From the NCBI RefSeq assembly GCF_040702995.1, contig NZ_CP159992.1:893501-957500 (forward strand): 64,000 bases of DNA, read 5' to 3'. Positions 1 to 8,726 of this stretch are shown piece by piece; position 1 is the stretch's first letter; the number at the start of each line of letters is the position of its first letter. The stretch comes from Paenibacillus sp. AN1007. Lineage in GTDB: Bacteria > Bacillota > Bacilli > Paenibacillales > Paenibacillaceae. The notes beneath the pieces are model-generated. The model had not been told where the DNA came from, searched no databases, and saw nothing but the letters and a program-made list of their open reading frames with translations. A program made the position numbers and the translations under genes.

Positions 1-2
1 AA

Positions 3-95
3 TTGGGTTATCATGATGCGGAGTATTTTACCGAGAAATTTAAAGCGCTTACAGGCGAACTCCCGTCCTTATATAAAAACAATAATCAAGGGTGA
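3..95 (+). CDS. AraC-type regulator, C-terminal end (partial)
   Basis: Reading frame 3 gives LGYHDAEYFTEKFKALTG followed by a short tail and TGA at 93-95. This is the usual last helix-turn-helix of AraC/XylS DNA-binding domains (GY.D..YF...FK..TG..P..Y). The gene runs in from outside the window, so only about 30 codons are seen. It ends 4 bp before the histidine kinase start. It is either an AraC regulator or an upstream YesN-like response regulator; which of the two cannot be told from the tail. Confidence 0.75.
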   Translation: MGYHDAEYFTEKFKALTGELPSLYKNNNQG

Positions 96-99
96 TCAT

Positions 100-1848
100 G
101 TGCATAAAAAAAAGTGGACTTTTCATACAGTGAATGATATCCCCCTTCGATACAAGTTTTTGCTAATTTATGTCGTGAGTATTCTTCTGCCCATTATCGC
201 GATTAATCTGTTTTTCTATCAACGGACATCGGCAGATATCAAGGTGCGGGAACAGGAAAATCTGCGTAAATCCATTGACAGGGCCGCAGGTGAATTGGTG
301 GGTATGATTGATGAGAGTGTTGCACTGAGTCGTATGATTGCAGCGGATGACTCCTTGTATGAAGCACTTGATCGTACTTATGAGTCACCTGTGGAGTATT
401 ACAACGAATACCACATTTTCCTGCGTGATAAATTGACTCGGTATATGTCAGCCAATATTCTTGAAGTTCGGATTTTCACGGATAACGATACCATTCAGAC
501 AGGTAGTCACTACATTGTCATGAAAGACAAGGGAAGTTCACTGCCTGGAATGAAGCAGTTAAATCAAGCAAGTGGGGATATTCTCGTTATCGATTATGAA
601 GAACAGACCGGATTCAGCCGGGGGAAGCGAATCAGTGTCATCGGGAAGATGAAAACTTTTACTTCGTATGCTAACTATGCGAAGTATTCCAAAATCGATC
701 TGGAAGTGAACCGGATTTTCAGCATACTTAATCGCGAGACGAACAGCCTGCAGCTCCGGCTTGTGGACGGAAATAGCCGCCCGGTTGTGTCCAGTGCACG
801 CTTCCCTGCAGATGGACAGTGGTCTGCCAATGTGAATTCGGAATATGTGCTGGAGAAACCACTTGGCAATCTGGCTTATCTGGACGGCTGGAAGCTGATC
901 GGGGTTGCGGACACGCGGCATGTCGACCAACTGCTGAAGGAAGCGCGGAATTCTATTTTGTGGCTGGCCTTAATAAGTGTAATCGTACCTTCGGTGCTCA
1001 TCTATTTTATTCTGCGCTCGTATCACTATCGGATTCGCAAACTGTCACGGCATATGGAGAAAGTGCGTAATGAACGTTTTGATCTGATTGAGATACAGGA
1101 AGGCCGGGACGAGATCGGTGGTTTGATCCGCACATTTAATATGATGATTAGCAAAATTCATTCCCTGATCAATGATGTGTATAAGCTGGAGATCAGGCAC
1201 AAAGATCTGGAACTGGATCAAGTACGAACCGAGTTATCCATGCTTCAGAGCCAGATGAACCCGCATTTTCTGTTTAATACACTAAATGCACTGCTCGTTG
1301 TGAGCACCAAAAACGGTTATACAGAAGTTTCGGAAATTATAAAGAGTTTATCGCTGCTAATGAGACAACTGCTCAGCAGATCAGATAATCTTATTACACT
1401 GGAGGAGGAGCTGCAGTTCACTACGCTTTATCTTCAGATTGAGAAGTTCAGGTTCGGGGAGTTGTTTGATTATACTTTTGATATTGATCCGGAGGCTGCG
1501 GGTAAACGCATTCCACGTATGAGTATTCAGCCGCTGGTTGAGAATGCATGCAAGCATGGTTTGCAGGCGCGCAAAACAGGACGATTAATTCATATTACTG
1601 CCAAGCTTGGCGAATCCGGGCTGGTTATTCGTGTCATAGATAACGGAATCGGGATGGAACAGGACAAACTGCGCCAATTATTACAGGATGTGCGGTCGGA
1701 TCAGGCAAAAGACGGCTCACATGTAGGCATCCGCAACGTATACCGCCGCCTGGAGCTGTTTTATGACGGGGATGCAGCGTTTACGATTCGCAGTGAGAAA
1801 GGCAGCGGTACGGAAGCCGGGTTTCATATTCCGACAGATAGACTGTGA
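100..1848 (+). CDS. YesM-like sensor histidine kinase
   Basis: Membrane sensor kinase of the YesM/LytS type, about 582 aa. A first transmembrane segment (FLLIYVVSILLPIIAINLFF) and a second near the middle (LALISVIVPSVLIYFIL) enclose an extracellular sensor domain of about 260 residues. A HAMP-like linker follows, then the His-kinase box QSQMNPHFLFNTLNAL with its phospho-accepting histidine. The HATPase domain carries VENACKHGL (N box) and DNGIGM (G1 box). The GTG at 100 is preferred because AAGGGTGA lies just upstream; the ATG at 13 falls inside the preceding gene. Only 24 bp separate it from the response regulator, and it probably senses sugar availability for the transporter downstream. Confidence 0.9.
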   Translation: MHKKKWTFHTVNDIPLRYKFLLIYVVSILLPIIAINLFFYQRTSADIKVREQENLRKSIDRAAGELVGMIDESVALSRMIAADDSLYEALDRTYESPVEYYNEYHIFLRDKLTRYMSANILEVRIFTDNDTIQTGSHYIVMKDKGSSLPGMKQLNQASGDILVIDYEEQTGFSRGKRISVIGKMKTFTSYANYAKYSKIDLEVNRIFSILNRETNSLQLRLVDGNSRPVVSSARFPADGQWSANVNSEYVLEKPLGNLAYLDGWKLIGVADTRHVDQLLKEARNSILWLALISVIVPSVLIYFILRSYHYRIRKLSRHMEKVRNERFDLIEIQEGRDEIGGLIRTFNMMISKIHSLINDVYKLEIRHKDLELDQVRTELSMLQSQMNPHFLFNTLNALLVVSTKNGYTEVSEIIKSLSLLMRQLLSRSDNLITLEEELQFTTLYLQIEKFRFGELFDYTFDIDPEAAGKRIPRMSIQPLVENACKHGLQARKTGRLIHITAKLGESGLVIRVIDNGIGMEQDKLRQLLQDVRSDQAKDGSHVGIRNVYRRLELFYDGDAAFTIRSEKGSGTEAGFHIPTDRL

Positions 1849-1872
1849 CGTATGAATAAGGGGGTCAGCAAG

Positions 1873-3426
1873 ATGTATAAGGTGCTTCTGGTAGACGATG
1901 AGCCGTTTGCGATCGAGGGGCTTCAGCTGCTCATTGATTGGCAGAAATTCGGTTTCGAGATTAACGGTGTATGTGCCAACGGAGAAGAGGCTGTTGAAGC
2001 TATACGTACAGACAAACCTGATCTGGTCGTCACGGATATTCATATGCCTGCGATGAACGGGCTGGAACTAATTGAGGAGGCACGTCGCCTGGGATATGAT
2101 TCCACGATGTTTGTCATTACGAGCGGGTACAGCGATTTTAATTACGCAAGGCAGGCGATTCGTCTTGGGGTATGCAATTATTTGACCAAACCGGTGGATA
2201 CGGTGGAAGCGGATGATATGCTGGAGCGTCTGGCACAGGAGTTGAAGGAAAAGCAGCAGCGGGATTCTGTTCGTGAAATGGCCAAAGCTCAGGAGATAAG
2301 GCATGTTTTGAGTACATTGATTACGGGTCAGGATGCTGAGAATGAAGAGGACATGGCACGCGATATATCTAAATTGAAGGAGCAGGCTCATAAGTGGACG
2401 TATGTAAAAGTAAGATTTCAGCGTGCCGATTCCGGTCAGATCCGCTCCACTATTAATGATATGGTGAGCCGTGAACCATGCTGCTATGTAGTTGAAAATG
2501 AACAGGATGCCTGCGGCATCGTATGGGGTGAAGGAGATGCCGTGCCAGATAATATGCAGGGCAGGAGCCATCGCGATTTTGCAGAGCGCCTGCTGTCTGC
2601 TCTGAACGAAGACATTCCTGACGGGGTACAGCTCGCCGTAGGGCTGCCTGTGCAGCAGCCGGAAACGTTATCTCTTTCCAAAAGTATGGCTGTTGAAACG
2701 GAGCGTTTTTTGTTTTTACATCCGGGGAATCTGTTGTTTGCCGAAGATATTCAGGAGCAGCATTTAAAATTCAATCCCGAATTTCTCCATGAAGTGGACA
2801 ATATTATGGAGCGTTTGGAGAACGGTTCGCCTGAGCAGTTAAGTGTGTCGATCCGGGAAGCGTTCCATCAATTTGTAATCAACAAGACTGCACCTGAGTT
2901 TGTGCACATATTCATGACCCAAATTTTATTTCGAGGCCTTGCCCTGTGCAAGGAGCTTGGGGGGGAAACGAAAGAGCTGCTTCAGAATACGGCGTTCTAT
3001 CCCGGCGATCGGTATCATCGGAACATTGAAGAATCAGCCAGTCTGCTTGAAGCGTTTTGCCTGAAGTGTCAAGCTGCCGCCGCAGCTCTTCGTCAAAAAC
3101 AGCTCGGCGGAACACAGGCGATGGTGGCCGACTATTTGCAGGAGCATTTCAGGGAGACCTTCACCATTAAAGAACTGGCAGAACGTTTCTTCATGCATCC
3201 TGTGCATCTGGGGCAATCGTTTATGCGAAAGTATGGCAGAGGCGTGCTGGACATGGTGCATGATCTGCGGATCGGGGAAGCCAAAAGGCTTCTCAAAGAT
3301 TCGGACGCTGCGTCATGTGCCATTGCGGAACAGGTTGGTTATAAGAGCTACCAGCATTTTCTTAAGCAGTTCGAGCGGAGGACAGGGATGAAACCGGCGG
3401 AGTACCGCCTTAAACATGCAAACTGA
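1873..3426 (+). CDS. YesN-like response regulator, AraC output domain
   Basis: Two-component response regulator of about 517 aa. The N-terminal receiver has the acidic pair in KVLLVDDEP, the phospho-acceptor Asp in DLVVTDIHMP and the Lys of NYLTKPVD. A long middle linker follows, and the last 100 residues form an AraC double helix-turn-helix (FTIKELAERFFMHPVHLGQ, then VGYKSYQHFLKQFERRTG). The ATG at 1873 has AAGGGGG eight bases upstream; the in-frame ATG at 1852 lies upstream of that site and is less likely. It is paired with the kinase before it and likely activates the solute-binding protein/permease genes that follow. Confidence 0.9.
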   Translation: MYKVLLVDDEPFAIEGLQLLIDWQKFGFEINGVCANGEEAVEAIRTDKPDLVVTDIHMPAMNGLELIEEARRLGYDSTMFVITSGYSDFNYARQAIRLGVCNYLTKPVDTVEADDMLERLAQELKEKQQRDSVREMAKAQEIRHVLSTLITGQDAENEEDMARDISKLKEQAHKWTYVKVRFQRADSGQIRSTINDMVSREPCCYVVENEQDACGIVWGEGDAVPDNMQGRSHRDFAERLLSALNEDIPDGVQLAVGLPVQQPETLSLSKSMAVETERFLFLHPGNLLFAEDIQEQHLKFNPEFLHEVDNIMERLENGSPEQLSVSIREAFHQFVINKTAPEFVHIFMTQILFRGLALCKELGGETKELLQNTAFYPGDRYHRNIEESASLLEAFCLKCQAAAAALRQKQLGGTQAMVADYLQEHFRETFTIKELAERFFMHPVHLGQSFMRKYGRGVLDMVHDLRIGEAKRLLKDSDAASCAIAEQVGYKSYQHFLKQFERRTGMKPAEYRLKHAN

Positions 3427-3443
3427 AGCATGTTTAAGGCGGT
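3404..3443 (+). other. Perfect 16-bp inverted repeat over a stop codon
   Basis: Left arm ACCGCCTTAAACATGC (3404-3419) and right arm GCATGTTTAAGGCGGT (3428-3443) are exact complements around an 8-nt loop that contains the TGA stop of the response regulator. No T-run follows, so it is not a classic rho-independent terminator. A role in mRNA 3'-end protection or partial termination is inferred. Confidence 0.7.
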
Positions 3444-3568
3444 ATGTGTGGATTAAAGACCTCCTGCAATTAAGGGGGGCAGATGCTTAAATCTGTTTAT
3501 TTTGAAACCGCATACATTTCCTCATAATGAAGACAGTAAGGCAAACCACTTCCAAGGAGGCGCAATAC

Positions 3569-5227
3569 ATGGGGGGATTGAAGAAAAAGAAACTTTGGGG
3601 TTCCGTTTCTCTCGTTCTGGCATTAACTCTGGCACTTGCTGGATGCAGCAGTGAAGAGGCTAAAACGACGACACCCGATGGTAAGGAAGTATTAAACATC
3701 TCGGCTTTTATCGGAACACCGAATCAGGCACCTGCAGCGGATAACCGGATCTACAAAAAGATCGAAGAAGAGCTGGGTGTCAAACTGAACATGGAGTTTC
3801 TGGTAGGTGACTTGCAGCAGAAGCTGGGTGTTATGGTTGCGGGTGGAGATTACCCGGATCTTATTACGGCAGATACCAAACTGGTTGCGGCTGGTGCGGT
3901 GATCCCGCTGGAAGATCTGATCGAGCAGCATGCACCAAACCTTAAGAAGCATTATGCAAAAGATTGGGAACGGATGAAAGATTCCAGTGATGGACATATT
4001 TACTGGCTGCCTAACTACGGTGTATATACCGGTGAATTCATCAGTAACTATTATTCCGGCCCTGCGTTCTGGATTCAAAAGCAGGTGCTGAAAGAAGCTG
4101 GATATCCAACACCGAAAACGCTTGATGAGTATATGAAGCTGATTCGTGATTATACAGCGAAGCACCCGACAACAGAGGATGGTCAGCCGACCATTGGTTT
4201 CACCACACTGGCTTCTGACTGGAGAACATTCCCTCTCCTTAACCCGCCAGAGCACTTGACCGGTCATCCCAATGATGGCGGCGTTATCGTAGATGACAAA
4301 GGTGTTGCAACCGTATTCGCGGATAAAGATATTTCGAAACGATACTATAAAGAGCTGAACAATCTCTATAACGATGGATTGCTCGATAAGGAAGCATTCG
4401 TTCAAAACTATGACCAGTATTTGGCGAAAATCTCTTCGGGCCGTGTGGTCGGCATGTTTGACCAGCACTGGAACTTCCAACAAGGTGAAGACCCGCTTGT
4501 AGCTCAGAACAAAATTTCTCAAACCTATGTTGGCTTCCCGCTGGTTTACGACACAAGCATCAAGGATCATTACCTGGATCGCCCGGTAATTAACTTGAAT
4601 AATGGCTTCGGTATCAGTAAAGATGCTAAAGACGCTGTTGCCATCATCAAATTCCTCGATGCATTGATGGATGAAAAATATCAAAAGCTTCTTTCCTGGG
4701 GTGAAGAGGGCGTTGACTATAAGGTAAATGATAAAGGCAGATTCTATCGTACACCTGAACAACGTATTCAACAGGAAGATCCGGCATGGAAATTGGCTAA
4801 CAAAGCAGAAGGTTTCTATGGCGCAGCACCGAAAATGGAAGGTACGTTCTCTGACGGCAATGCAATTGGTGCAACGAACCAACCTGAGGAATTCTACGAC
4901 AGCTTGAAGCCGGAGGATAAAGAACTTCTGGATGCATACGGTTTCAAAACATGGAGTGACTTCTTCTCTCCTGCACCTGAGAACCCAGTGTATTATCCGG
5001 CATGGCAGGTGGACCTGAAAGAAGGTTCAGATGCATCGGTAGCAAACAAACAAATGACGGATACATCTCTGAAATACCTGCCTAGAGCCATCATGTCTAA
5101 TTCCAATGAGTTTGATTCGATCTGGAGCGAATATGTGGACGCTTACAAGAAAATTAATGTGAAAGCATACGAAGACCGAATCAATGAGCAGTTACAATGG
5201 CGGATTCAGAACTGGACCGTGAAATAA
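3569..5227 (+). CDS. Sugar ABC transporter solute-binding lipoprotein (LplA-like)
   Basis: Extracellular substrate-binding protein of about 552 aa. It has a lipoprotein signal peptide with lipobox LALAGC near residue 27, so it should be anchored to the outer face of the membrane. The ATG at 3569 is chosen because AAGGAGG lies eight bases upstream and places the Lys-rich n-region (KKKKLW) at the start; an in-frame ATG at 3527 lacks a site. Size and features such as YWLPNYGVYTGEF and the ending LQWRIQNW fit the large LplA/YtcQ family. Two permease genes follow, while no ATPase gene is present, as is usual where a shared MsmX-like ATPase serves several importers. The substrate is unknown, probably an oligosaccharide. 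Confidence 0.9.
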   Translation: MGGLKKKKLWGSVSLVLALTLALAGCSSEEAKTTTPDGKEVLNISAFIGTPNQAPAADNRIYKKIEEELGVKLNMEFLVGDLQQKLGVMVAGGDYPDLITADTKLVAAGAVIPLEDLIEQHAPNLKKHYAKDWERMKDSSDGHIYWLPNYGVYTGEFISNYYSGPAFWIQKQVLKEAGYPTPKTLDEYMKLIRDYTAKHPTTEDGQPTIGFTTLASDWRTFPLLNPPEHLTGHPNDGGVIVDDKGVATVFADKDISKRYYKELNNLYNDGLLDKEAFVQNYDQYLAKISSGRVVGMFDQHWNFQQGEDPLVAQNKISQTYVGFPLVYDTSIKDHYLDRPVINLNNGFGISKDAKDAVAIIKFLDALMDEKYQKLLSWGEEGVDYKVNDKGRFYRTPEQRIQQEDPAWKLANKAEGFYGAAPKMEGTFSDGNAIGATNQPEEFYDSLKPEDKELLDAYGFKTWSDFFSPAPENPVYYPAWQVDLKEGSDASVANKQMTDTSLKYLPRAIMSNSNEFDSIWSEYVDAYKKINVKAYEDRINEQLQWRIQNWTVK

Positions 5228-5249
5228 ATAAAAGCGGTTGTTGGATCAC

Positions 5250-5302
5250 TTCGGAAGGCGGCAAAGGGGGATGGATACAGCTTATCCCCTGCGCCTTCCG
5301 AA
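5250..5302 (+). other. Intergenic hairpin between binding protein and permease
   Basis: TTCGGAAGGCG (5250-5260) pairs exactly with CGCCTTCCGAA (5292-5302), and inner AGGGGGAT/ATCCCCT extends the stem with one bulge. There is no T-run. Such hairpins are common between binding-protein and permease genes and may keep the binding-protein transcript in excess (inference). Confidence 0.6.
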
Positions 5303-5348
5303 CAATCCATCCCTATAATCCGCTGTATGTTGATAGGAGGAGTGAAGG

Positions 5349-6314
5349 ATGGCGAATACGCCGGGAGCCATACAGGATAAATCTGCTCCAACCGTTGTTA
5401 CCAAGACGCCTCTGATGAAGCGCCTGCGCAGTCAAAAACAACTAATGTTTATGTCTCTGCCCATCGTTGCTTACATTCTGGTTTTCTCGTATTATCCGAT
5501 CTGGGGCTGGGTTATGGCGTTTCAGAATTACAGTCCAGCGAAGAAATTCTCGCAGCAGGAGTGGGTCGGACTTAAGCACTTCAAGTTTCTGCTTACGGAC
5601 GACGCGTTTCTGAACGTGCTTCGCAATACGATCGCGATGAGTTTGATTAACATGATTCTTGGCTTTGTGACAGCCATTGTTTTTGCGATTTTGCTGAATG
5701 AAATCAAGAACAAACTGTACAAACGTACCATTCAAACGATCTCGTACCTGCCTCACTTCCTGTCATGGATTATCGTTACGGGCATTGTTGCCAGTTCGTT
5801 ATCCGTAGACGGCGGGATTGTGAACGTGGTGCTGATGAAGCTGGGATTCATTAATGAACCGATTATGTGGCTCAGCGTTCCAGAGTATTTCTGGGGGATT
5901 GTCGGTGCATCACACGTATGGAAAGAGGTCGGCTGGAACGCTATCATCTATCTGGCAGCAATTACCTCCATTGATCCTTCACTCTACGAGGCGGCCGAAA
6001 TTGATGGTGCCAACCGTTATAAGAAAATGCTGTATGTTACGCTGCCGGGAATCAAGTCCATCGTCATTATCCTGTTGATCATGAACATGGGTTGGATTCT
6101 GGAAGCCGGTTTCGAAGTACAGTACTTGCTTGGAAATGGTGTCGTTGTTGACTGGTCACAGACGATTGATATCTTTGTCTTGAAATACGGACTGCAGATT
6201 GGTAACTATTCACTTGCTACCGCCGCCGGTATATTCAAAACCGTCGTCAGTATCATACTGATTTTTGCGGCGAACTCAATATCTAAACGATTCGGCGAAG
6301 ACCGATTAATATGA
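5349..6314 (+). CDS. Sugar ABC transporter permease (LplB-like)
   Basis: Integral-membrane permease of 321 aa with about six hydrophobic helices. The EAA loop that contacts the ATPase is visible as YEAAEIDGANRYKKMLYVTLPGIK. The first helix (LMFMSLPIVAYILVFSYYPI) follows a short cytoplasmic N-terminus. The start is supported by AGGAGG upstream in ATAGGAGGAGTGAAGG. It is the first of two permeases and is separated from the next by 13 bp, which implies one transcript. It forms the channel with the downstream permease for the substrate delivered by the lipoprotein at 3569. Confidence 0.9.
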   Translation: MANTPGAIQDKSAPTVVTKTPLMKRLRSQKQLMFMSLPIVAYILVFSYYPIWGWVMAFQNYSPAKKFSQQEWVGLKHFKFLLTDDAFLNVLRNTIAMSLINMILGFVTAIVFAILLNEIKNKLYKRTIQTISYLPHFLSWIIVTGIVASSLSVDGGIVNVVLMKLGFINEPIMWLSVPEYFWGIVGASHVWKEVGWNAIIYLAAITSIDPSLYEAAEIDGANRYKKMLYVTLPGIKSIVIILLIMNMGWILEAGFEVQYLLGNGVVVDWSQTIDIFVLKYGLQIGNYSLATAAGIFKTVVSIILIFAANSISKRFGEDRLI

Positions 6315-6327
6315 GGAGGACACATCG

Positions 6328-7230
6328 ATGGGAATAAACAAATCTCGGATTGAGCCGATTGTCTTCCATACATTTAACGGCTTGCTGATGATCTTTATTG
6401 CAGTAGTGACTTTATATCCTTTCTTGAATACGCTGGCTATCTCTTTTAACGCCGGGAACGATACGATTCGGGGTGGAATCTATCTATTGCCAAGGGAATG
6501 GACCACTCAGAACTACAAGGCGGTATTTGCAGGAGGCACGATATTCCAGGCATTTGGAATCTCCGTCGCCAGAACAGTGCTCGGTACGGTCCTCAGCTTG
6601 TTCCTGACCTCCATGCTAGCTTACACCCTGAGCCGCAGAGATTATATTTTGCGCAAACCGATTACGATTATCGTCGTTATGACGATGTACTTCAGCGCAG
6701 GTCTCATTCCAACGTACTTCTTGATCAAAGACCTGCACCTGCTGAACAACTTCCTGGTATACATCATTCCAGGTCTGATCAGCGCATTTAACATGATCGT
6801 TATTCGAACGTATATCCAGACGCTGCCGGAAGGGTTGATAGAATCAGCCAAGATTGATGGTGCGGGTGATTTCAGGACTTTTATGTCCATCATCCTGCCG
6901 CTCTGCCAACCCGTACTCGCAACCGTAGCTTTGTTCATTGCGGTAGGACAGTGGAACTCATGGTTCGATACGTTCCTGTACGCTTCTTCCAAGCAAAATC
7001 TGAGTACGCTGCAGTACGAGTTGATGAAGCTGCTGTCATCTTCCATGAATACGAACAGCAGTGCAGCTGTATCCAGTGGGGCAGACATGGGGCAGGCACG
7101 CAACATGGTTACGCCGATATCCATTCGGGCTGCGATTACGATTGTTGCAGCACTGCCAATCCTGGTTGTATATCCGTTCCTGCAGAAATACTTTGTACAC
7201 GGTTTGCAGCTGGGCAGTGTGAAGGAATAG
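6328..7230 (+). CDS. Sugar ABC transporter permease (LplC/YtcP-like)
   Basis: Second permease of the importer, 300 aa, with six predicted helices beginning VFHTFNGLLMIFIAVVTLYPF. The EAA-type motif appears as ESAKIDGAGDFRTFMSIILPL. GAGGAGG precedes the ATG. The C-terminal YPFLQKYFVHGLQLGSVKE is characteristic of the YtcP/LplC family. A strong terminator follows within 40 bp, so this closes the operon. Confidence 0.9.
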   Translation: MGINKSRIEPIVFHTFNGLLMIFIAVVTLYPFLNTLAISFNAGNDTIRGGIYLLPREWTTQNYKAVFAGGTIFQAFGISVARTVLGTVLSLFLTSMLAYTLSRRDYILRKPITIIVVMTMYFSAGLIPTYFLIKDLHLLNNFLVYIIPGLISAFNMIVIRTYIQTLPEGLIESAKIDGAGDFRTFMSIILPLCQPVLATVALFIAVGQWNSWFDTFLYASSKQNLSTLQYELMKLLSSSMNTNSSAAVSSGADMGQARNMVTPISIRAAITIVAALPILVVYPFLQKYFVHGLQLGSVKE

Positions 7231-7263
7231 AGTGAAAGCAGAAACAAGGGTGTAAAATCAAGA

Positions 7264-7319
7264 AAAAGAATGAAATCGATCTATGGTAAATGATCGATTC
7301 ATTCTTTTTTTTTTTTTTT
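7264..7319 (+). terminator. Rho-independent terminator after the sugar importer
   Basis: GAATGAAATCGATC (7268-7281) pairs with GATCGATTCATTC (7292-7304) with one bulged base, followed by 15 consecutive T. This is a textbook terminator for the transporter operon. Confidence 0.9.
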
Positions 7320-7399
7320 GTATAATTTTGAAACTTTTTATTTTTTTAGATGTTATTTATTATAGGCACCCGCCTGAAAATAAACAAAGAGATGACATA

Positions 7400-7607
7400 A
7401 TGGAAAGAAAAATCATTTTTGGAGCAGGAGCAGTTAAGCTTGCTTATGATAGTAAACTTTCTGGTGCAAGCGGAAATGCTGTGTCATACATGGGATACAA
7501 CATATGGGGATAATGTTATTCTAAAAAGTAATGGTAGTTTTTCAGTAACCATAAAAGGCGGTACCGATGCTGTCGATACTTTAATTGGACCTGACTATGC
7601 GTATTAA
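7400..7607 (+). pseudogene. Small ORF broken by an apparent one-base frameshift
   Basis: From ATG 7400 the frame reads MERKIIFGAGAVKLAYDS and stops at 7511-7513 in ATATGGGGATAA. If one G is added to the GGGG run, the reading continues as DNVILKSNGSFSVTIKG and ends at 7607 with IGPDYAY. The joined product would be about 69 aa, Gly/Ser-rich and without recognisable family features. The break in a G homopolymer fits either a sequencing or assembly indel or a true inactivating deletion. No strong ribosome-binding site is seen. I do not recognise the product. Confidence 0.4.
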
Positions 7608-7646
7608 TGTTCATTAAGTTACAGTGTCTATATATATAAAACTCAG

Positions 7647-7835
7647 CTACTTCTTTTTGACATATCTAATAAACCAAAATAAAAAAATCCAAGGCAAGAT
7701 GTATAGCGTTATCCACTCAAATAGACTGATAAGATCAATTACACTAATGCCATTCTGAAACCTTTGATAACTTACTATTGATAATATAAATATAACTATA
7801 ATACAAATTGAAATTTTCAATGGTCTGTTCGACAT
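7647..7835 (-). CDS. Small membrane protein, hypothetical
   Basis: 62 aa with two hydrophobic segments (ISICIIVIFILSIVSY and WITLYILPWIFLFWFI) and a basic C-terminus (RYVKKK), so probably a two-helix membrane protein. GAAGGAAG lies about ten bases before the ATG on the minus strand. The surrounding DNA is AT-rich compared with the flanks. No family is recognised. It stands alone, facing the frameshifted ORF on one side. Confidence 0.5.
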   Translation of the reverse strand: MSNRPLKISICIIVIFILSIVSYQRFQNGISVIDLISLFEWITLYILPWIFLFWFIRYVKKK

Positions 7836-8078
7836 GATTGATCACTTCCTTCTTTTAATATGGAATATAATATGTTTTGTAAGCAATAATTACAATGAAG
7901 TATTTATTTGTCAATAGTGAAATGAAGTACACTTTTTTAGTATGATGTATTGTGAAGCCAAGTGCCACAGTTCCTCTGAAAAGGATTCTTGAGCGACTCT
8001 CGTTTTCCTTAATGTCAGGGATCTGCATAATGCCATGAACTAGTCTTACAGCAAGCATACTCTCACAAGGAGGTAGAT

Positions 8079-8444
8079 ATGAGAATTAAATACCTGGTTA
8101 TGATTCTACTTATGTTTATGCTCGTGGGCTGTTCAAACAGAGTGATATCACTTGATGGAAAAAGCGAAAATTGGCGGGTGATGCTCACCAACAGCTCCGC
8201 AGCAGAGATGGTTGAATTCACCATTCGCTATATCGGTGACGAACAGATTGTGAAGGACGTACATTATCAGTTTGGCGGTCAAGAATTCGATGCAAACGGA
8301 TATGAAGAACATTTGGGTATGCCGCAGCGGCATATTAAACACGCTTCAGGTTCCAAGTTTCTGGATCTTGAACCCTTTCCGATGCCTGTTCATATTCAAT
8401 GGAATGAGGATCAAGTGGAGACCGTATATCTTCAGGGGTTGTAA
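8079..8444 (+). CDS. Small lipoprotein, hypothetical
   Basis: 121 aa with a lipoprotein signal peptide: basic start MRIK, hydrophobic YLVMILLMFMLVG, then lipobox LVGC with Cys18. The mature part is about 100 residues and looks beta-rich (ENWRVMLTNSSAAEMVEFTI), which suggests a small extracellular immunoglobulin-like or sandwich domain. AAGGAGG at 8068-8074 fixes the start. I do not recognise the family. It is followed closely by a small membrane protein gene. Confidence 0.8.
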   Translation: MRIKYLVMILLMFMLVGCSNRVISLDGKSENWRVMLTNSSAAEMVEFTIRYIGDEQIVKDVHYQFGGQEFDANGYEEHLGMPQRHIKHASGSKFLDLEPFPMPVHIQWNEDQVETVYLQGL

Positions 8445-8474
8445 AACCATATCTTCATGACGGAGTTGAAGAAG

Positions 8475-8645
8475 ATGAAAAATATTCGGAATAATTCGTT
8501 AACTTTTGTCGGGAATTTCGTGATGGCCTATTTTATTTTCGGAGAAGGAACGCTCGGCAGACCGCTGATCTTTGCCTTCTGCATGCTCATGCTGATGATG
8601 GGGATAGACTGGTATAAAAGCAGAGCTAACTATACGCTGTATTAG
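8475..8645 (+). CDS. Small membrane protein, hypothetical
   Basis: About 56 aa with a hydrophobic region in two parts (LTFVGNFVMAYFIFG and LIFAFCMLMLMMGIDWY). GGAG at 8462-8465 lies nine bases before the ATG at 8475; an in-frame ATG at 8457 has no site. It follows the lipoprotein gene by 30 bp and ends just before a terminator, so the two are probably co-transcribed. Function unknown. Confidence 0.6.
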   Translation: MKNIRNNSLTFVGNFVMAYFIFGEGTLGRPLIFAFCMLMLMMGIDWYKSRANYTLY

Positions 8646-8660
8646 TGTGCGTATGTGTAC

Positions 8661-8692
8661 AAAGAGCCGATTTTGCAGAGGATCGGCTTTTT
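8661..8692 (+). terminator. Rho-independent terminator
   Basis: AGCCGAT (8665-8671) and ATCGGCT (8682-8688), with upstream AAAG and downstream TTTT, form a short stem with a ten-base loop. It ends the lipoprotein/small membrane protein unit. Confidence 0.7.
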
Positions 8693-8726
8693 GGTGTACA
8701 TTTTTAGAGAGGAGGTGCTTGATCTT

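Noticed and set aside
13..99. Histidine kinase start at ATG 13
   Set aside because: This part overlaps the reading frame of an AraC-type C-terminus (3-95), and a GTG at 100 has a proper ribosome-binding site.
3692..4882. Long minus-strand frame of 396 codons opposite the solute-binding protein
   Set aside because: Antisense to a clearly coding gene, no ribosome-binding site, and a composition typical of antisense translation.
7855..8058. Minus-strand frame of 67 codons
   Set aside because: No ribosome-binding site and no recognisable features; it overlaps the promoter region of the lipoprotein gene.
8655..8726. Longer start (ATG 8655) for the hypothetical gene at 8727
   Set aside because: It would translate through a rho-independent terminator; TTG 8727 has a strong ribosome-binding site.
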